A stretch of DNA of 64,000 bases from Streptosporangium canum (GCF_900113865.1 NZ_FOQY01000019.1:1-64000); one strand, 5' to 3'. Shown: positions 53,888-62,836, numbered from the stretch's first letter. Translations and numbers: made by a program. The notes: generated by a model not told the origin, from the sequence alone.

Positions 53888-54070
53888 TCAGTGCAGGCCC
53901 AGGGCCATCAGCAGCAGTAGCCCGGCGAGGTGGCCGATCACCACGAACACGATGACGAAGATGAAGATGAACTTCGCCGGTCCGTGCTCGAAGTGCTTGC
54001 CCTCGGCGAGCACCGGACGCCGGGCCTCTCGCTCGGCGATCCGCTCCTCGATCGGCTTGCGGTTGAACAT
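53888..54070 (-). CDS. Small single-span membrane protein
   Basis: A 60-residue protein: a charged N-terminus (MFNRKPIEERIAEREARRP) and one membrane helix (KFIFIFVIVFVVIGHLAGLL). I do not recognise the family. It is divergent from a MarR/OhrR-type gene across an 81-base promoter with an operator-like site, so it may be the target of that regulator. Confidence 0.6.
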   Translation of the reverse strand: MFNRKPIEERIAEREARRPVLAEGKHFEHGPAKFIFIFVIVFVVIGHLAGLLLLMALGLH

Positions 54071-54106
54071 GGGCCTCCTTTTGGCCGACCTATGCTTGGG
54101 GTCACA

Positions 54107-54134
54107 ATAGTTTGTGCACCAATTATCGTACTAT
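54107..54134. promoter_or_regulatory. OhrR-type operator candidate (first site)
   Basis: Between the divergent membrane-protein and MarR genes: outer arms ATAGT and ACTAT enclose TTGTGCACCA. The core nearly matches the perfect palindrome TTGTGCACAA at 59879, found before ohr/ohrR. Confidence 0.55.
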
Positions 54135-54151
54135 GTCGGTAGGAGGTGTGC

Positions 54152-54598
54152 GTGAGCGAGATGACCGATGCGCTTCATCTGGAGCGGCAAGTGTGCTTTG
54201 CCCTGGCAGTCGCCTCGCGCAGCGTCGTCGGGGTCTACCGGCCGCTGCTGCAACCCATGGGGCTCACCCACCCGCAGTATCTGGTGATGCTCGCGCTCTG
54301 GCAGCACGCGCCCCTGTCTGTGAAGGAGCTGAGCAAGCTACTGCAACTCGACCCCGGTACGCTGTCCCCGCTCCTCAAACGTCTTGAGGCGATCGGCTAC
54401 GTCCGGCGGCGGCGCGGCAGCCGGGACGAACGCGTCCTGGAGGTCACGCTCACTCCGAAGGGCCGGGAGCTGAGGAGCGAAGCTGAGAGGATTCCGCCGT
54501 CCGTCGTCGAACGCCTGGGTATGGGACTGGAAGAGCTGCAGGAGCTCCACGAGTCGCTGACCAGGGTGATCGCCGCGGCGAACGGCGCGCATCCCTGA
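54152..54598 (+). CDS. MarR-family regulator (OhrR-like)
   Basis: A 148-residue MarR protein of the OhrR group. It has the redox Cys in LERQVCFALA (Cys15 from the chosen start), THPQYLVMLALWQ, LDPGTLSPLLKRLEAIGYV and RDERVLEVTLTPKG. OhrR proteins sense organic peroxides through this Cys. GTG 54152 is chosen for AGGAGG 5 bases upstream. No ohr gene is adjacent; its neighbour is the small membrane protein. It may sense a different oxidant or quinone. Confidence 0.85.
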   Translation: MSEMTDALHLERQVCFALAVASRSVVGVYRPLLQPMGLTHPQYLVMLALWQHAPLSVKELSKLLQLDPGTLSPLLKRLEAIGYVRRRRGSRDERVLEVTLTPKGRELRSEAERIPPSVVERLGMGLEELQELHESLTRVIAAANGAHP

Positions 54599-54625
54599 TC
54601 CACACAGAGAGGACAGGAAAGGCTC

Positions 54626-54850
54626 ATGGCTGGAAGCCACGGAGGAAGCCCCAAGTCTTGGCTTGCGGTGATCGTCATTCTGATCGGGTTCACCGTCGGC
54701 GGTGTGGCCCTGTGCCTCGGTCCCAACTGGATGCTGTTCTGGGTGGGAGCCGGGATCATCGCCGTCGGCGGTGTGATCGCCCTGGTGGTCGACATCTTCT
54801 CCGACGTGATCATCGACGCGCCCCGGGCGCCGCTGGACCACACCAGCTGA
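54626..54850 (+). CDS. HGxxPAAW-family small membrane protein
   Basis: A 74-residue protein with the HGGSPKSW motif near the N-terminus (actinomycete HGxxPAAW family) and two hydrophobic helices. It lies 27 bases after the MarR gene. Function unknown. The stop abuts the stop of the convergent anti-anti-sigma gene. Confidence 0.8.
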   Translation: MAGSHGGSPKSWLAVIVILIGFTVGGVALCLGPNWMLFWVGAGIIAVGGVIALVVDIFSDVIIDAPRAPLDHTS

Positions 54851-55195
54851 TCACATCTCCCGCAGGGCTTCCTCGACGGAGGGGGAGAGCTCGAAGGCGG
54901 AGCGCAGACCGGTGATGGTCAGGATCCGCTCCAGGGTGCCGTGAACGCCGACGAGGACCAGGCGGGCGCCCAGGGCGCGGCTCCGCCGGAGGCTCACGAT
55001 CAGTTCCGCGACGCCTGTGGAGTCGCAGAAGGTGAGCGCCGTGACGTCGATGACGACCGTGGAAGGGGCCTCGGCCTCCCAGACCTTGGTCGTCTCGTCG
55101 CGGAAGACGGGCGCGTTGCCGTAGTCGAGCTCCCCGCTTGCCTGGACGACGCACGCCGTCCCGTGCCGGCTCGTCGAAACCATGAAAAAGGCCAT
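54851..55195 (-). CDS. STAS-domain anti-anti-sigma factor
   Basis: A 114-residue STAS protein. The phosphorylatable Ser region reads TFCDSTGVAELI, following VVIDVTAL. It belongs to the anti-sigma factor antagonist (SpoIIAA/RsbV) group, which frees a sigma factor when dephosphorylated. No anti-sigma kinase lies nearby. It is upstream of nothing on its strand and converges on the HGxxPAAW gene. Confidence 0.87.
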   Translation of the reverse strand: MAFFMVSTSRHGTACVVQASGELDYGNAPVFRDETTKVWEAEAPSTVVIDVTALTFCDSTGVAELIVSLRRSRALGARLVLVGVHGTLERILTITGLRSAFELSPSVEEALREM

Positions 55196-55275
55196 GCCCC
55201 ACTCCTCCGCCCGCGGGTCGCAGGGCGGGCTGCCTCTGTCCTACCAGGTCTGCCGCCCCGCTGACACATCGGAAT

Positions 55276-55947
55276 TCAAACGATTCGATAGAGCAGCTCG
55301 GGCCGCCCGACCCCGCCGTACCGCGGGACCCGGCGCGCGACGCCGCTGTCCGTCAAGTGTTCCAGGTAGCGGCGGGCGGTCACCCGCGAGATGCCGATCG
55401 CGGTGCCGGCCGCCTGCGCCGACACGCCTTGCGGGGCCTTGCGCAGCTCGGCCAGCACGGCGTCGAGGGTGACCGAGGTCATCCCCTTCGGCAGCGGGCT
55501 GTGCCCCGGGCCCCGCAGGGCGGCCAGCGCGCGGTCCACCTCGCTCTGGCCGCCGACCTCGCCCGAGCCCTCCACCGACGACCGGAACCGCGCGTAGCGC
55601 GTGAGCTTCTCGCTGAGCGAGGCGAACGTGAAGGGCTTGAGCAGGTACTGCGCCACGCCGACGGAGACCGCGGACCGGACCACCGACAGGTCGCGCGCCG
55701 AGGTGACCGCGATGACGTCGGACAGGACGCCCGCCGCCCGCAGGGCCCGGCACACCTCCAGCCCGTGCATGTCGGGCAGGTAGAGGTCGAGCAGGATCAG
55801 GTCCACCGGGCGGCGCCGTACGAAACGCAGCGCCTCCCCGCCGGACCTGGCCACCCCCTCCACCCGGAAACCGGGCACCCGTTCCACGTAGCGGCGGTTC
55901 GCCTCGGCGGTGATCTCCTCGTCCTCGACGACCAGCACCGAGATCAT
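55276..55947 (-). CDS. CitB/DcuR-type response regulator
   Basis: A 223-residue regulator. The receiver domain (about 1-120) has VLVVEDEEITAEAN, the phospho-acceptor Asp in LILLDLYLPD and QYLLKPFTF. The C-terminal DNA-binding domain contains GVSAQAAGTAIGISRVTARR. It is paired with the CitA-type kinase (ATGA overlap) and regulates transport of di- or tricarboxylates in this family. Confidence 0.88.
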   Translation of the reverse strand: MISVLVVEDEEITAEANRRYVERVPGFRVEGVARSGGEALRFVRRRPVDLILLDLYLPDMHGLEVCRALRAAGVLSDVIAVTSARDLSVVRSAVSVGVAQYLLKPFTFASLSEKLTRYARFRSSVEGSGEVGGQSEVDRALAALRGPGHSPLPKGMTSVTLDAVLAELRKAPQGVSAQAAGTAIGISRVTARRYLEHLTDSGVARRVPRYGGVGRPELLYRIV

Positions 55948-57527
55948 GGAACCTCCCTCCCCCGCAGCGGCAGCCGTACGGTGAACACCGCTCCCTGGCC
56001 GCCGCCGACATCGATCGCGCCACCCAGGCGGCGCACCGCCTGCCCCACCATGGCCAGCCCGAGCCCGCGGCCGTCGCCCTTGGTGGTCCAGCCCCGCCGG
56101 AAGGCCTCCCTCGCGGTGACGGCGTCCATCCCCGGGCCGCTGTCGGCCACGCTGAGCAGGAAGGTCGTCTCGTCGGCGCGCAGACGGACGTCCACCCGCG
56201 CGGGCGGGACGCCCGACATGGCCGCCTCGACCGCGTTGTCTATCAGGTTGCCGAGAATCGTCACCAGGTCCCGGTCGTCCAGGCCGATGTCGCCGAGCTC
56301 GGTGTCCGGGCTGATCACCAGCTCCACGCCGCGCTCGGCGGCCTCCGCGCTCTTGCCCAGCAGCAGCGCCGCGAGCACCGGCTCGCGCACCGCGCCCACC
56401 ACCCGGTCGGTGAGCTGCTGCGCGGCCCTCAGCTCGGCGGTCGCGAAGGCCACCGCCTGCTCGGCGCGGCCCAGCTCGACCAGGGTGACGACGGTGTGCA
56501 GCCGGTTGGCCGACTCATGCGCGGCGGCGCGCAGGGAGTCGGCGAAGCCGCGTTCGGCGTCGAGCTGCCCGGTCAGGGACTGCAGCTCGGTATGGTCGCG
56601 CAGGGTGACCACCGTGCCGAGCGAGCGGTTGCCGGAGCGGACCACGGCGACGTTCACCACGAGCGTCCGCTCGCCGGTCAGGTGGATCTCGTCGCTCCGG
56701 TTCTCCCCGGCCACCAGCAGCTCGGTGAGGGAGGCGGGCAGGCCCAGCTCGGTGACGTGCCGCCCGTCCGCCTCGCCGCGCAGGCCGAGGAGCTCCCGGG
56801 CGCCGTCGTTGCACAGCGTCAGCCCGCCCGCGTCGTCGACCAGCAGCAGCCCCTCCCGTACGGCGTGCAGGATCGCGTCGTGGTACTCGTACATCCGGCT
56901 GAGTTCGGCGGGGCCCATCCCGCGGGTCTGGCGGCGCAGCCGGCTGCCGACCAGATAGGTGCCCGCGCCACCGGTGGACAGGCCGAGCAGGCCGATGAAC
57001 ACCGCGCCGGTGATCTGCCCACGGAGCCTGACGCCGATCCTCTCGACCGTGATACCCGCGCTGACCAGGGCCCGCACCTTCCCGGCGGCGTCGCGCACCG
57101 GGGCGACGGCGCGCACCGAGGAGCCGAGGGTGCCGGTGTAGGTCTCGGTGAAGGTCCGGCCCTCCAGGGCGGGCGCGGTAGTACCGAGGAACCGGCGGCC
57201 GATCTGGGCCGGGTTGGGATGGGTGTAGCGGAGCCCGCCGGTGCTCATGATCGTGACGAAGTCCACCCCGGTCTCCCACCGGACCCGTTCGGCGTACGGC
57301 TGGAGCGCGGCGGAGTCGCCGAGGGAGGCCAGGACCGAGGGGGAGTCGGCCACGCTGACGGTCACCGCCCTGGCCTTCCCCGCGGCCTCCTCCACGAGCA
57401 GGTCGCGGGCCTGGAGGAAGGCCAGCGCCGCGCCTCCCGCCACGGTGACCCCGACGACGACGATCTGCAGCGCCAGCATCTGCCGGGCCAGGCTCCAGCG
57501 GCGCACCCGTCCCGGGAGCTCCCTCAT
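55944..57527 (-). CDS. CitA/DcuS-type sensor histidine kinase
   Basis: A roughly 527-residue membrane sensor kinase. A first membrane helix (LALQIVVVGVTVAGGAALAF) precedes an extracytoplasmic PAS/CitA-type domain (about 40-165); a second helix follows near 170-190, a cytoplasmic PAS (LHAVREGLLLVDDAGGLTLC) and a kinase core (AAHESANRLHTVVTLVELG; GNLIDNAVEAAM; SVADSGPGMD). ATG 57527 is used; GTG 57566 would add 13 residues. It is divergent from dctA, so dicarboxylate sensing with DctA as target is likely. Confidence 0.88.
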   Translation of the reverse strand: MRELPGRVRRWSLARQMLALQIVVVGVTVAGGAALAFLQARDLLVEEAAGKARAVTVSVADSPSVLASLGDSAALQPYAERVRWETGVDFVTIMSTGGLRYTHPNPAQIGRRFLGTTAPALEGRTFTETYTGTLGSSVRAVAPVRDAAGKVRALVSAGITVERIGVRLRGQITGAVFIGLLGLSTGGAGTYLVGSRLRRQTRGMGPAELSRMYEYHDAILHAVREGLLLVDDAGGLTLCNDGARELLGLRGEADGRHVTELGLPASLTELLVAGENRSDEIHLTGERTLVVNVAVVRSGNRSLGTVVTLRDHTELQSLTGQLDAERGFADSLRAAAHESANRLHTVVTLVELGRAEQAVAFATAELRAAQQLTDRVVGAVREPVLAALLLGKSAEAAERGVELVISPDTELGDIGLDDRDLVTILGNLIDNAVEAAMSGVPPARVDVRLRADETTFLLSVADSGPGMDAVTAREAFRRGWTTKGDGRGLGLAMVGQAVRRLGGAIDVGGGQGAVFTVRLPLRGREVP

Positions 57528-57629
57528 GTCCACGACCAAAATGTACGCAACAGTGACTTGGGTCACACGGCGGACGCATAGTCGCTCGACCAGAGTTTTC
57601 CTCTAGATCGACAAGATCGCGAGTCCACT

Positions 57630-58964
57630 ATGTCCCGAGATCGCACTCATTATCTGTATATAGCGGTGATCATTGCGGTGATCGCCGGGATCACCGTCGG
57701 GCTCGTGGCCCCCGAACTCGGCAAGGAGCTGAAACCGCTGGGCACGGCCTTCGTCGCGCTGATCAAGATGATGATCAGCCCGATCATCTTCTGCACCATC
57801 GTGCTCGGCGTCGGATCGGTCACCCAGGCCGCCAAGGTCGGCCGGGTCGGCGGCCTGGCGCTCGGCTACTTCCTCGTCATGTCGACCGTCGCCCTGGGCA
57901 TCGGCCTGGCCGTGGGCAACCTGATCGACCCCGGCCAGGGCCTCCAGCTCACCGACGAGCTCCGCAGGAGCGCCGAGGCCGAGGCGGCCAAGGGCGGCGA
58001 GAGCGACACGGTCACGTTCCTGCTCGGGATGATCCCGACCACGCTGGTGTCGGCCTTCACCGAGGGCCAGGTGCTGCAGACCCTGCTGGTGGCCCTGCTC
58101 GCCGGATTCGCCCTGCAGGCCATGGGGACGCGAGGAGTGCCCGTCCTCGCCGGTATCGGGCACATCCAGCGGCTCGTCTTCCGCATCCTCGCCATGATCA
58201 TGTGGGCCGCCCCGGTCGGCGCCTTCGGCGCGATGGCCGCGGTCGTCGGCGCCACCGGCGTGGACGCGCTCACGAGCCTCGGCGTCATCATGCTCGCCTT
58301 CTACGTGACCTGCCTGGTGTTCGTGCTGGGCGTGCTGGGGCCGATGCTCTGGCTGGTCGCCCGGGTCAACCTGCTGTCCCTGCTGCGCTACCTCGGCCGG
58401 GAGTTCCTGCTCATCCTGGGCACCTCGTCCTCGGAGTCGGCCCTGCCACGGCTGATCGCCAAGATGGAGCATCTCGGCGTGAGCCGTCCCGTCGTCGGCA
58501 TCACCGTGCCGACCGGCTACTCCTTCAACCTCGACGGCACCGCCATCTACCTGACGATGGCCACCCTGTTCGTCGCGAGCGCCACCGGCGCCCCGCTCTC
58601 GCTCGGCGAGCAGGTCTCCCTGCTGGTCTTCATGATCATTGCTTCCAAGGGGGCCGCCGGGGTCACCGGCGCGGGCCTGGCCACCCTCGCCGGGGGCCTG
58701 CAGTCCCACCGTCCCGACCTGGTCGACGGCGTCGGCCTGATCGTCGGCATCGACCGCTTCATGTCCGAGGCGCGGGCGCTGACCAACTTCGCCGGCAACG
58801 CGGTCGCCACCGTCCTGGTCGGCACCTGGACCGGTGAGTTCGACCGGGAACGCGCGGCCGAGGTGCTGGCCGGGCGCGTCCCGTTCGACGAGACCACCCC
58901 GCTGGACGAGGACCCGCCCGCCCCGCCGGCCGAACGCGCCGATCCGGAGATGTCGCCGGTGTAG
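57630..58964 (+). CDS. dctA: C4-dicarboxylate/cation symporter DctA
   Basis: A 444-residue DAACS-family carrier. Characteristic parts: LIKMMISPIIFCTIVLGVG, LGTSSSESALPRLIAKMEHL (serine-rich loop), VPTGYSFNLDGTAIYLTMA and IASKGAAGVTGAGLATLAGG. It imports succinate, fumarate or malate with cations. The divergent CitAB-type system probably induces it. Its 102-base promoter region separates the two. Confidence 0.92.
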   Translation: MSRDRTHYLYIAVIIAVIAGITVGLVAPELGKELKPLGTAFVALIKMMISPIIFCTIVLGVGSVTQAAKVGRVGGLALGYFLVMSTVALGIGLAVGNLIDPGQGLQLTDELRRSAEAEAAKGGESDTVTFLLGMIPTTLVSAFTEGQVLQTLLVALLAGFALQAMGTRGVPVLAGIGHIQRLVFRILAMIMWAAPVGAFGAMAAVVGATGVDALTSLGVIMLAFYVTCLVFVLGVLGPMLWLVARVNLLSLLRYLGREFLLILGTSSSESALPRLIAKMEHLGVSRPVVGITVPTGYSFNLDGTAIYLTMATLFVASATGAPLSLGEQVSLLVFMIIASKGAAGVTGAGLATLAGGLQSHRPDLVDGVGLIVGIDRFMSEARALTNFAGNAVATVLVGTWTGEFDRERAAEVLAGRVPFDETTPLDEDPPAPPAERADPEMSPV

Positions 58965-59064
58965 CCGGTGCGGCCGGTGCGGCCGGTCGGCGGGGACGGC
59001 CGCCGGGTCGCGCGGGCGATGAGGGCGGCGGCCGGATGCGCCGGTGAGGCGCTAACGTTCAGGG

Positions 59065-59433
59065 GTGGACAGGATCTTCACCGTCGAGCAGGCGCGGGCG
59101 CTGATGCCGGCGCTGCTGGAGCGGGCCGACGAATTCGTGAGCCTCCGCGGAGACCTCGCCGAGCTCGCGCGGGACCTCCGCGAGCACGGGGTCTCGGAGT
59201 CCGGCGGCCTGCCGGAGGCGAAGGCCTTCGAGGCGCGGCTGGATGAGATCCTCGGCTGGTTCGAGGCGCACGGCATCGAGATCAAGGGGGTCGCGCCCCT
59301 GCTGGTGGACTTCCCCTCGGTGTTCGACGGGGTGCCCGTCCGGCTGTGCTGGCTCGAAGGGGATCGCGACCTGGCCTGGTATCACCGCGAGGACCTCGGC
59401 TTCGCCGGTCGCCGCCCTCTCCGCCGGGCGTGA
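59065..59433 (+). CDS. DUF2203 protein
   Basis: A 122-residue protein beginning RIFTVEQARALMPALL, a DUF2203 signature, with VRLCWLEGDRDLAWYH and GFAGRRPL at the end. The family is widespread and functionally unknown. The start is GTG 59065. It is separated from ohr by 3 bases, convergent. Confidence 0.87.
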   Translation: MDRIFTVEQARALMPALLERADEFVSLRGDLAELARDLREHGVSESGGLPEAKAFEARLDEILGWFEAHGIEIKGVAPLLVDFPSVFDGVPVRLCWLEGDRDLAWYHREDLGFAGRRPLRRA

Positions 59434-59436
59434 TCC

Positions 59437-59847
59437 CTACTCGATCACCAGGGTGACCGGGACGTTGCCCCGGGTGGCGTTGGAGTAGGGGCAGACCTGG
59501 TGGGTGGCCTCCACCAGGGCGGTGCCGCTCTCGCCCCGCAGCTCCTCGGGGAGCTCGACCCGCAGCGTCACGGTCAGCCCGAAGGCCTGGCCGTCGGGCA
59601 CGAGGCCGACCTCCGCGGTCACGGCGGCGTCGGAGACGTCGAGCTTCATCCGCCTGCCGACGAGCTGGAGCGCGCCGGCGAAACAGGCCGCGTAGCCCGC
59701 CGCGAACAGCTGCTCGGGGTTGGTGCCCTCGCCGGAGCCGCCGAGCTCCTTCGGCGGCGCGAGCGTCACGTCGAGGCGGTTGTCCGAGCTCACCGCCCGC
59801 CCTTCGCGCCCGGAGGCGGTGGCGACGGCCGTGTACAGCGTGCTCAT
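59437..59847 (-). CDS. ohr: Organic hydroperoxide resistance protein (Ohr/OsmC family)
   Basis: A 136-residue peroxidase. The two catalytic Cys are in AAGYAACFAGALQ and VCPYSNATRGNV, with a TNPEQLF loop, all matching Ohr. It reduces organic hydroperoxides with lipoyl or thiol reductants. ATG 59847 follows AAAAGGAGACTCC. It is divergent from the OhrR-type regulator, with a palindromic operator between. Confidence 0.93.
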   Translation of the reverse strand: MSTLYTAVATASGREGRAVSSDNRLDVTLAPPKELGGSGEGTNPEQLFAAGYAACFAGALQLVGRRMKLDVSDAAVTAEVGLVPDGQAFGLTVTLRVELPEELRGESGTALVEATHQVCPYSNATRGNVPVTLVIE

Positions 59848-59870
59848 GGAGTCTCCTTTTTGGTTGCTGG

Positions 59871-59896
59871 CAACTTGATTGTGCACAACTGAGTTG
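59871..59896. promoter_or_regulatory. OhrR operator between ohr and ohrR
   Basis: The perfect palindrome TTGTGCACAA (59879-59888) sits inside outer arms CAACT and AGTTG (59871-59896). It overlies the promoter region of both divergent genes. The TTGTGCAC core recurs at 54112. Confidence 0.75.
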
Positions 59897-59925
59897 ATGG
59901 CGGTCAAGTTGGTAGACTGACCGTC

Positions 59926-60357
59926 GTGAAGATGCTGCTGGAGAACCAGCTCTGCTTCGACGTGCACGCCGCGTCGCGGGCGCTGGACGGTGTCTACCGC
60001 AAGGAGCTGCGCGAGCTCGACCTGACCTATCCGCAGTACCTGGCGATGATGGTGCTCTGGGAGCGCCAGCCGGTCACGGTCAAGGAGCTCGGCGTGGCCC
60101 TGCGCCTCGACTCGGGCACGCTGTCGCCGCTGCTCAAGAGGTTGGAGGCGGCGGGGCTGGTGCGCAGGGAGCGCAGCGCCGCCGACGAGCGCTCCGTGCT
60201 GGTACGGCTCACGCCCGAGGGTGCCGGGCTGAGGCGGCGGGCCCTGGAGGTGCCCGCCAGGATCTTCGAGGCCACCGGTCTCGATCCCGCCGAGGCGATC
60301 GAGCTGCAGGGCACCCTGCGCCGCCTCACCGCCGCCCTCGACGAGGCGTCCCGGTGA
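59926..60357 (+). CDS. ohrR: Organic hydroperoxide regulator OhrR
   Basis: A 143-residue MarR-family repressor with the peroxide-sensing Cys in LENQLCFDVH (Cys10) and no second Cys, so the one-Cys type. Other parts are LTYPQYLAMMVLWERQP and LDSGTLSPLLKRLEAAG. GTG 59926 is the likely start. It represses ohr until the Cys is oxidised. It is coupled by GTGA to the MmcQ-like gene. Confidence 0.92.
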   Translation: MKMLLENQLCFDVHAASRALDGVYRKELRELDLTYPQYLAMMVLWERQPVTVKELGVALRLDSGTLSPLLKRLEAAGLVRRERSAADERSVLVRLTPEGAGLRRRALEVPARIFEATGLDPAEAIELQGTLRRLTAALDEASR

Positions 60358-60716
60358 TCACGGGCGACGACGTCCGCCGCGTGGCCATGGCGCTGCCGCG
60401 GACCGAGGAGAGGATCGTCAGGGACCGGGTGACGTTCCGGGTGGGCAGGATCGTCTACGCCGCGATCTCGCCCGACGAGACCTCCATGGGCTTCGCCTTC
60501 CCCAAGGAGGAGAGGGCGGCGCTCATCGCGGCCGAACCGGGGAAGTTCCACCTGCCCCGGCCTTCCGACGAGCGCTACAACTGGGTGCGGGTGTGGCTGG
60601 GCGCGATCGACGGGCCCGAGGCGCGGGAGCTCGTCGAGGAGGCATGGCGGATGGTCGTGCCCAGAAGGGTCGCGGCCGCCCACTTCGGCGAGCCCGGGGT
60701 CACGACGTCCCGCTGA
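60354..60716 (+). CDS. MmcQ/YjbR-type protein
   Basis: A 120-residue MmcQ/YjbR (DNA-binding-like fold) protein with VAMALPRTEERIVRDRVTFR and WVRVWLGAIDGPEARELVEE plus AWRMVVP. The function of the family is unsettled. It is the second gene of the ohrR operon and converges on the AhpD-like gene across about 110 bases without a clear terminator. Confidence 0.82.
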   Translation: MITGDDVRRVAMALPRTEERIVRDRVTFRVGRIVYAAISPDETSMGFAFPKEERAALIAAEPGKFHLPRPSDERYNWVRVWLGAIDGPEARELVEEAWRMVVPRRVAAAHFGEPGVTTSR

Positions 60717-60824
60717 GATAGACCTCCTTGGCCGGCTCGGTCACCTGAGCGGCGGGTCTTCCGGCCGGCCATGCCGGGCGAAGGCCTGGACGCTGTGGCG
60801 GGCGGATTCCCCGGCGGCCGGTCC

Positions 60825-61379
60825 TCAGCCGCCGGGGGCGGCCGCGGCGGGCAGATACCCCCCGATCACCATGCGTTCGGCGATCGACTCGTAGACGGCG
60901 GGGTCTTCCGGGGTCAGCGCGGCCAGGCCGTCGACGTAGCGGTTGAACATGCAGAACGCGGCCGCGATCAGCACGGTGTCGTGGATCTCCACGTCCGTGG
61001 CCCCGGCCTTCCTGGCGGTCGTGATGTGGTCGGGGGTGACTTCGAGGCCGCCGCGCTGGACGGCCCCGGCGATGTCCAGCAGCGTCTTCATCTTCTCCGT
61101 GACGGGGGCGCCGTCCGGGTCGTCGGTGACCTGGCGGACCAGGTCCATGCCGCCGGGGAGCTGCGCGGCGGCGAACGCGGCGTGCGAGCGGGTGCAGAAC
61201 CCGCAGTCGTTCAGCGAGGACACATAGGTCGCGATCAGCTCGCGTTCGCCCCGGGACAGGGAGTGCTCACCGCACAGCAGCACCTCGGCGAGCTGCGCCA
61301 TGGGCAGGGCGGTCTGCGGCCGGTAGTGGAACAGCCCTCCGATTCCAGGCGCGTCGGTGGGCAGGTCGATGTGCGGCAT
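60825..61379 (-). CDS. AhpD-like peroxidase (carboxymuconolactone decarboxylase family)
   Basis: A 184-residue CMD-family protein. The peroxidatic motif is NDCGFCTRSHAAF (CxxC plus His). ATG 61379 follows AGGAGGGCC. Together with ohr nearby it may belong to a peroxide-defence neighbourhood; its electron donor is unknown. Confidence 0.83.
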   Translation of the reverse strand: MPHIDLPTDAPGIGGLFHYRPQTALPMAQLAEVLLCGEHSLSRGERELIATYVSSLNDCGFCTRSHAAFAAAQLPGGMDLVRQVTDDPDGAPVTEKMKTLLDIAGAVQRGGLEVTPDHITTARKAGATDVEIHDTVLIAAAFCMFNRYVDGLAALTPEDPAVYESIAERMVIGGYLPAAAAPGG

Positions 61380-61497
61380 GGGCCCTCCTGTTGATCGGCT
61401 CAAACGCAGCGTGGGCGACAGGACCCCGTCCGGTCAATCCCCCCATAAATCCAACTAAACATGTAGGAATTTCGGGTTTTGGTGTTATCGTCGGGAT

Positions 61498-61593
61498 ATG
61501 TCGGCAGCTTTTCTCCCTCTCGCCGTCGCACTCGACGGCGCCGCCCGGGTCCGCTCTTACGAGCCGCTCGCCGCGGAGTGGGTCGGCGGCTGA
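61498..61593 (+). pseudogene. Short remnant, possibly of an LLM-class flavin monooxygenase
   Basis: A 31-codon frame starting MSAAFLPLAVALDGAA, reminiscent of the N-terminus of luciferase-like monooxygenases, followed by a stop. The AT-rich stretch 61440-61497 upstream looks like a promoter. The rest of such a gene is absent. Nothing else is seen in 61380-61675. Confidence 0.35.
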
Positions 61594-61675
61594 GAGCGCG
61601 ACCGGCGATCGGGGACCCCGCATCCGGCGCGCGCTCCGCTGGGGTGGACGCGCGCCGGACACGGCCGCCAGGCGC

Positions 61676-62836
61676 TCAGGCGCGCTTGGCGATGGCGGTG
61701 ATGAGGGGCTGGACCAGCCGCGCGGCCAGCGGGCCGAACGCGGCGAGGATGAGCACGTACGCGGCGGCCAGCGGGCCGAGGTCGGGATGGACCCCGGCGG
61801 CCACCGCGAGCCCGGCGATCACGATGTTGAACTCGCCGCGGGGGATGAGCGCGATGCCCGCCCGCGCCTGTCCGGCCTTGGCGATCCCCGCCCGGCGGGC
61901 GGCGTAGGCGCCGGTGAGCAGCTTGGTGATCATGCTGACCAGGGCGAGCAGCGCGGCCAGCCCGGCGACCGGAAGGATCTTGCTGGGGTCGGTCTGCAGG
62001 CCGAAGAAGACGAAGAAGACCGCGGCGAACAGATCCCGGAGCGGGCTCAGCAACGCCTGGGCGTCCTCGGCCAGCTCTCCGGAGACCGCGATGCCGACGA
62101 GGAAGGCCCCGACGGCGGCGGAGACCTGGAGCTGCTGGGCGACTCCGGCGACCAGCATCGCGAGCCCGACCACCTTCAGTAGCAGCACCTCCGAGTTGGG
62201 GCTGGAGATGAACGCCTCGATGAAGCGGCCGTAGCGGAGCGCGACCAGCAGCACCACGCTGACGGTGCCCAGCGCGATCCCCACGGTGATCGCGCCGCCG
62301 ACGAAGCTCACTCCGGCCAGCATGGCGGTGAGGATCGGCAGGTAGACCGCCATGGTCAGGTCCTCGAAGACCAGCAGGGACAGCACCACCGGGGTCTCCC
62401 GGTTGCCGATCCAGCCCAGATCGGACAGGACCTTGGCGGTGATGCCCGAGGAGGTGGCGTAGGTGACGCCGGCCATGGCCACCGCGGCCACCGGGCCCCA
62501 GCCGAGCAGCAGCGCCGCGATCGCACCGGGCGCCGCGTTGAGCACCAGGTCGACGACCCCGGCACGGGCGTTGCCCTTCAAGCTCGTCACGAGCTCGTCG
62601 GCGTTGTACTCCAGGCCGAGGGTGAGCAGCAGCAGGATGACGCCGATCTCGGCTCCGACCGAGATGAACTCCTCGCTGGTGGCCAGAGGCAGGATGCCGC
62701 CCTGCCCGAAGGCCAGGCCCGCGAGGAGGTAGAGGGGAATGGGGGAGATGCCGACGCGCATGGCGAGGGCACCGAGGATGCCGAGCCCGAGGAGGACGGC
62801 ACCGAGTTCCAGGATCAGAGTTGCCGTGTCGTGCAC
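61676..62836 (-). CDS. Cation/proton antiporter, CPA2 family (KhtU-like)
   Basis: A 386-residue transporter with about 12 hydrophobic segments. Typical CPA2 pieces are LLTLGLEYNADEL, VTYATSSGITAKVLSDLGW, FVFFGLQTDP and RAGIALIPRGEFNIVIAGLA. It lacks a C-terminal TrkA domain, which is supplied by the separate upstream subunit. Potassium/proton exchange is likely by analogy with Bacillus KhtU. It follows KhtT by 8 bases. Confidence 0.88.
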   Translation of the reverse strand: MHDTATLILELGAVLLGLGILGALAMRVGISPIPLYLLAGLAFGQGGILPLATSEEFISVGAEIGVILLLLTLGLEYNADELVTSLKGNARAGVVDLVLNAAPGAIAALLLGWGPVAAVAMAGVTYATSSGITAKVLSDLGWIGNRETPVVLSLLVFEDLTMAVYLPILTAMLAGVSFVGGAITVGIALGTVSVVLLVALRYGRFIEAFISSPNSEVLLLKVVGLAMLVAGVAQQLQVSAAVGAFLVGIAVSGELAEDAQALLSPLRDLFAAVFFVFFGLQTDPSKILPVAGLAALLALVSMITKLLTGAYAARRAGIAKAGQARAGIALIPRGEFNIVIAGLAVAAGVHPDLGPLAAAYVLILAAFGPLAARLVQPLITAIAKRA

